Translations under genes and position numbers: made by a program | Shown: positions 39,314 to 46,466 of the stretch, piece after piece | Numbering within the stretch: position 1 is the stretch's first letter | How the letters are laid out: each line of letters starts with the position of its first letter | The notes under the pieces: model-generated | What the model was told of the DNA's origin: nothing | Seen by the model: the letters and a program-made list of their open reading frames with translations, nothing else | Databases searched by the model: none | Origin: Heterocephalus glaber | Taxonomy: Eukaryota > Chordata > Mammalia > Rodentia > Bathyergidae | Assembly: GCF_000247695.1 (NCBI RefSeq) | Contig: NW_004624734.1 | Location: 6,953,014-7,017,013, forward strand | Length of the DNA: 64,000 nucleotides | Reading direction: 5' to 3'

Positions 39314-42300
39314 GGAGAAAACTTTTAGCAAAATATTAGAGTCTGAACTAGACAAAGAAACAACTAAACATATATAAGGCCTCTATACAAATTAGAAAAC
39401 AGTAACCTATTTTCATTCTGGGGCATAGTGTAGCCAGCAGAATAGGCTGCTGTACAGGCCCCACTCACTCCCTTAGCCAAGCACCTCCGATAGTACACAA
39501 CCTGTGGACACTTACCCAGCAGCCCCAAATGTGGAACAGGCTATCACAGAGGTACATTTGATGTACAGTGAACTAGAGGGGAGATGTGATTATGTCTCAT
39601 AGGAGTTGACATTGGAAGGGTAAACATGAGCTCACATGGCAGTGAGGATGCCCAAGAAATTGCAGGTGGTTTGCTAGGCCAAACAGATGCACCTTTCACA
39701 ACATGGACAAACCTAATGCTTTCCATCCTCATCGCACCCTCCTCTTTTCTGCCACTCTTACTTCTTCCTCATGGCTCCCTGTAGGCCAGGCTGTAGCTGA
39801 ACTGGGGACTTCTATTTCAGAGAACTCCATACATTTCCCTCAACCCACTTTCCTCCTGTATCTTCAGTAGATCACAGCCTGTTCAAGGAGGGCCATTGTA
39901 AGAATTTTGTCCTGCTGGAGGTGGCTCTAGGACTGAAGGATCTGAAGAGCTCAGGGGTCCTCAATCTGTTTGGCAGGAAGCAGTGTGAAGCATCATTTGC
40001 CTGGTTCAATAGACAAGACTGAGAATTGTCATCTGGCCCTTTCAGAGTGCTCAGGGTGCTACTGTATGCATCCTTCTGTTGTCACATTCATGGTTCTGCT
40101 GCAGAGTCCTTGCTGGGCTGGGAGCTTTATGTTCATCTCTGGGTACTTGGGGTGCTTAATGCACATTCACTGAGTCAAGCTGGTTGAACAGTAAGAGACT
40201 CAATGGCAATCTGAGCTAATGCAAAGGGCAACAAAAATGGAAAGGAGAGATGGGTGGAGGTGCCCATGACCCTGGGATGTGGGTGGCAAGGTAAATAAGG
40301 AGCCCGAAGCAATCCATGGTTTTCAGCTTCAGTAGAGGGTGAGTGCAGGATGAACTATACAATAATAATATTTTCAAGTTTTATTACCATTATTATTTTT
40401 ATTTTTTAAAGTCAAGATCTTGCTTTGTAGTTCAGAATACTATCTTTGAACTCATTATTATGCCCATGGGCCGGGGATTTAGCTCAGTGGTTTCGTCACC
40501 TGCTGCGCAAGTGCAAGGACCCAAGTTTGATACCTGGTACCAAAAAAAAAAAAAAAAAAGAAATAGCATCAAGAATCATTATTATGCCCAGGCTAGCCTT
40601 GAACTTGAGGCAATCCTCCTGCCTCAGCCTCAAATGCTGGGGTTATAGCCATGTACCGCCATGGCTGGCTTATATTTTATTTTTAATTGACACAGAATTG
40701 TACAAATTTAAAGGGTAAGGAGTCACATCTTGAAGGACGAACAGGACTGGTGGGGTGAGGAAGGCAGAAGGAAGGCTGTTCTGGAGCATAATATAAGACG
40801 CTATATGGAAGGCCCAGAGAGAAGCAGGCTAGGTAGAGGAGTAGATGGGCCAAACTTTCCAGAGGGGTTTAAGTGCTTTGGCTGTTTAGAATTTTTCATG
40901 TGGAGGTGGCTTTCTTAATAAGACAGCAACATAATGGTATGCTGTTCCTGAGTGCTTTCCCCACCTTTTCTTTTGGTACTGAGGATTGAAACCAGAGGTG
41001 TTCCACCACTGAGTTACATCCCCAGCAATTTTTATTATTTAAAAAAATTTTGAGATTAGTGGGCTGGGGATTTAGCTCAGTGGCACCATGTCTGCTTTAC
41101 AAGCACAAGGTCCTGAGTTTGATCCCTGGAAAAAAAACCTTTGTTCTTTAGATGGTCTTGCTAACTTGCCCAGGCTGGCCTGGACCTTGTGATCCTCCAG
41201 CCTTACCTTCTGGGTGTCTGGGATTATAAATGTGAGTGACCACATCTGGCTCCGGAGTGGCTTACTATCAAAGGATATTGCTCCTTCCTGGATGGTGCCA
41301 TCATGGCCCAGAGTTGTCTTGGGTCATGCAGATAGATTTTTAAAGCACAGCATAGAGAAGAATTTTGTGAGTCTAGACATCAAAATTAGAACCATTTTTT
41401 TTTTAAAACAATGACTAATTTTGAATTCTTTGCTGTGGCCAAAATTTTTCCTCTTTTTCTTTGAGACAGGATCTCACTATGTAGTCCAGGCTGGCCTTAA
41501 ACTCACTATGTCATCCAGGCTGGCCTCAAACACATGGCGATGCTCCTGCCTCACCCTCCTGAGCGCTGGGATTATAGGCATATGCCACCACGCCGGCCTT
41601 CAAAAGTTCAATGATTAATTTTTGTCACAGGAGAACAGCATGTCCCCAGCCCTGCCTTTGCTGCCATGTCTTCAGAAGAGACGGAATGAGAATCTAAGAG
41701 TGAAAACACACTATGAAGGTGCTAGAGTAGACAGGGACTCTTCCTTTTGTCCACTCCTAGCAAAGCCACCTGGACTTACCTTGTACATTTCTGTGGCAAA
41801 GTCTGGCTGGATGCTTTTGGGCTTGGATAGCGTGCCCACAATCTGGAATGTGCCTTCCTTCTGCTTGGCTGACAGGGTTTCTGGGGCAGTGGGCTTATTT
41901 TCATCTTCATCTTCCTCTTCTTCTGTGACTTCTTCAAGGGAAGCCCCAACTACAGAGCTGGCCAGGAACTGCAAGAAAACAGATTTCCCCAATACTAAGA
42001 ACAAACAGAATAAGGGCAACCAATGAGTGATGATTCTAAAAATTACCCTTTACTGAGGGTTTGCGGAGTGCCACACAGGCAAAGCATTTAAGTCAGTCTA
42101 GTTCCCACACAATGTGAAGTGGGCACCATTACGGCTTCCCACGTTACAGACGAGCAACTTGGGCTCATTTAAGGATACTTCCTGCGGTAGCAAGGGGCAG
42201 AGCTGGGCTCCAGTGAGGACATTTGTCTTGTCCAATTGAAATACAGAAATTTGTATGACAGCATCCTGTAGGCATGCTTGCAAATCCACATTCACTGCTG

Positions 42301-45300
42301 CACAGTTCCCAATAGCCAAGATATGGAACCAGTCTAGGTGCCCATCAACAGACGAATGGAGAAAGAAAATGTGGCAGATATACACCATGGAGTATTTTTC
42401 AGCCACAAGGAAGAATGAAATTCTGTCATTTGCAAGAAAATGGATGGATCTGGAGACCATCATGTTGAGTGAACTACCCCAGACTCGGAAAGACAAATAT
42501 CTCATGTTCTCCCTAATATGTGGAATCTGAAAAAAGAATAAGAAAGAAGATAAGAAAGTAGAAGGGAGATTATTACTGGACACGAAGAAGGGAATACTAG
42601 GAAGGGGGAAGAGGATTAGACAAAATACATTATATACATTGAACTTCCCCAAAGATAGCCAGATGTGGTGGTGCACGCCTGTGGTCCCAGCCCTTGAGAG
42701 GCTGAGGCAGGAGGATCACCAGGAGTTTGAGGCCAGCCTGGTCTACATAGTGAGTTCAAGGCCAGCATGAACTACATAGCAAGACCTTGTTTCAAAAAAC
42801 TAAAAACCGAACCAAACCAAAACCAAAACAAATTATGAAACTCCTCAAAGATATGAAACAAGAGGGGGGGTGAGAATGTTCAGAGTGTGTTATGTGTATG
42901 TATGAATCTGCCACAATGAAACCCATTGAACTGTAAAACCAGTAAAAGAGAGAGTGGAAGGAACCCTGTAAGTCTGCAGCTACAGCTAAGGACCATAACT
43001 CTCAGGTTAAGCTGAGCAAGTCATGGTGCGTTGCCACCCCTCTGTCAACCTCAATAAACTGCTACAGGGAAAGAAAAGAACTGTACTGTGAACTGCTTAG
43101 GTGATTTAAATTTTCCTTTTCTTTTTGTAGTATTAGGGATTGAATCCAAGGCCTAGTGCTTGCTAGGCAAGCATTCTACCACTGAGCTCCATCCTTAGCC
43201 CAGTAATTCAAAATTTTCTAATAGCTGCATGAAAAAAACCCTGAAAAGAAACAGGTGAAATTAATTTAAATGATGTTTTTAAAATTTAATCCAACATATA
43301 AAAATTTTATCAATTTAATATGTACACAGTATAAAAATTGTAAGGATAATTCACATTCTTCTTTTTATACTGTCTTTGAAATTCAGCATGTACTTACACT
43401 TAGAGAACTTCTGCATTTGGACTGGGAAACCTGGAGGTGACCAATGGCCACATGTGGCCAGAGGCTACTGCCCTGAATAACAGCCATGAAGTTAGCCAAG
43501 TATCTCTTCTTGTTTTTCCAAAAGCTAGCCTTGCAGGTAGCCAATCCAACATTTAAGAGTTCCATTTATATATAAGGAAAAATCATTTTATTTTACTTTA
43601 TACATTAAACATGACATTAGTACACTTGGGAATGAAAATTAACCAAACAAAAAGTTCCACTTTTTTTTTAAAAAGATCATCCAAGTTAGCACGGACAGTT
43701 GTCAACTTCAATCTCTTGCTGAAAGACATTTTCCCCAAGTATATATATATTTTCATTGAAATCTCAAATATACATGCATATTCAATTTTACTATCCCATT
43801 GTTCAGATGGGCCAGCAATAAGAAACTTGCCCAAGTTTACAGGGGCAGGGGGGAGGGATAGAAGGGGCTTGGGGTGCCATTGCCCAGCTGGGTGGTACAC
43901 TTGAAAACAAGATTTCTTTGATACGTTTCATACTCCTGCTCCCAGGTTGCTTGTATACATAACAGATTAATTACCTGGATATTCCCTCATTAATTAAAGA
44001 CTAACCAGAAAGTTCTATTATTGAGAAGCTTTTAAAAAAGATCTCTGAATATCCAAAGGTTTTATTATAAAAATATTAGGTTGTAACACATAATCAGAGA
44101 TCAAAACGGAGAAGGTGAGCAGTTAAAGTCTCTCTTGTCCCCCATTCCTGACCTCCAAATGTCACTTCCCTTGGGTACCCTGGCCAGTGGCTTCTGTAGA
44201 ATCAGAATACAAACCAAACCAGGGTCACACTGCGACTGACTTTTGTGGGCCCCTTCTTCCATCAAAAAATTAGAAAAAATTATATTTTATGATCGCATGC
44301 TATAAAGCCAAACATAATCTTTGACACTTAAATTTCATTTGTTTTCTCCTGATCTTAAGAGAAACTAACAAGTTTTTGCAGCCCCCTAAATGTCTGGTGG
44401 GTGTGCAGGGTGCCTGCTGCCATGGCTTCGAGGGAAGTCAGCCCCGGAAGTTCTGCTTCCTGGCATCCGGCCACTCTGGTCTTGGAAACCACGCACCTTG
44501 TTCCACCTCAGAGTCTCTGCCCTTGCTGTGCCCCCTGGGAACTGCTTCCCTGGCTTGGTCCTTGTCCCTCCTGTCAGATGAATGTCAGCTCTCCTGAGAG
44601 CCCTTCCAGCCAGTGCCCTCTCCCCAGCTGTCATCACCCTCTCCGTCCTTCAGCGCACTTCGCACACACTGACATAGCGTGCTTACTTAACATGTTGCTT
44701 ACTGTCTGGCTCCTTCCAGGAGAGCCAGGGTGCTTGAGGGCAGCAATCACTTCTTCTCTTATTTACTGTAGTTCTTTGTACTGAACACAGTGCCTGACAT
44801 TTAATAGGCACTCACAGATGTGTGAATTCTGCTGTCCAGAGATGATAAGACTTTGCAGTTTCTTGTGTTTGAGACATTGTTTTGTGTATAGATGATCTAT
44901 CATCTAGCTTCTGTAAATATCTGTATCTCTTTTTGAAAGACACAAGATAGCCTATACTTGTCCTTGAACCCAGGTCCCTGGGCATGCTCAGCACCTCTGC
45001 TAAGTAAGCTCTCTACCACTGAGCTATGTTTCCAGCCTGTATTTGTCTTTTTTTATTTTTGGAAGAGTAGGGGTTTGAGTCAGAGTCTCACTATGTAGTT
45101 CAGGCTGGACTTGAACTCACTACATAGCCCAGGCTGGCCTCAAGCTCGCAGAGAACCTCCTGTTTCAACCTCTCGAGGGCTGGGATTATAGATGTGGACC
45201 ATCATCTTTGGCTTATGTACCTGTCTTTTCATGCATAGTATTTTTTTTTTTTGTACCAGGGATCGAATTTGGGACCTTGTGCTTATGAGGCAGGCGGTGG

Positions 45301-46428
45301 AACCACTGAGCTAAATCCTTGGCTGTACCTGTCTTTTTTAATGTTTCCTTTTTTGTTTTGTTTTGTTCTGTTTTGTTTTCTTGAGACAGGGTCTCACTAT
45401 GTAGTCCAGGCTGGTCTTGAACTCACTATGTAGCCCAGGCTGGCCTCAAACTCTCCGCAATCCTTCTGCCTTGGGCTCCCAAGTGCTGGGATCACAGGTG
45501 TGCACCATTATGCCTAGCTTAATGCTCCTTTTCTTTTTTGGTGCTGGGGATCAAACTCAGGGCTTTACGCTTGTGACTTAGGCACGGGTGGCACCATTGA
45601 GTTAAATCCCCAGCTACTGCTCCCTTTCTTTAAAAATAACTTAGTTTTGTTTGTGCCCTTGTCCTTTCTTTCTTATATTTTTTGGCATTTTGGAAGATGT
45701 ATCATTTGTTTTGAGTCCCATGCTCTGTGTGTATAAAATATGGATTATATATCACATACAGTTGTATAAAATATACAACTTTTTACATATAAATTATATA
45801 ACCATCATCGACCAATGAACTTTAGATGGTGCACTGGGTTGAATAGCATCACCCTGCCCCAATTCCAGTCCTCCTGGAGCCTATAATGTGGCCTAATTTG
45901 GAAATAGGGTCATTGCAGATGCAGACAAGCGGAAATGAAATCATACTGGATTAGGGTGGGTCCTAAATTCATTCATGGAGTCCTACTAAGAAGAGGGGAA
46001 ATAGTGCGGAAAGACAGCACAAAAGATCATGTGAAGGAGGAGGCCGGGTTAGATGGGTCTTTCAAGAGATGCCACAAACTGCTGGCAAATGCCAGAAGCC
46101 GGGGCGGAAAGTGGCACAGCTTCTATCCTCCAGGCTCCAGCAGGAACCAGCCTGGCTGTTACCTGGAATTTGGACTTTTGCCCTAAAGAACCATGGGCCC
46201 AGTGGCTTACACCTGTCATCTCAGCTATTCAGGAGGCTGAGACAGGAGGACTTCGAGTTTGAGGCCAGCCTGGGCAATTTAGCCAGACTCTGTCTCAAAA
46301 GAGAGAAGGAAGAGAGGGAAAGAGGGGAGAGGAGAGGAGAGGAGAGGAGAGAGAGAGAAGCTAGCTGGGGCTATAGCTGTAGCTCAGTGGTAGAGAGCTT
46401 ATTTTGAATGTGGTTCAATCCCCAGGAG

Positions 46429-46466
<38 letters not shown>

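Noticed and set aside
44967..45618. Regularly repeated units that might suggest an array such as CRISPR
   Set aside because: They are alternating SINE copies with diverged sequences and A tails in mammalian DNA, not identical short repeats with unique spacers.
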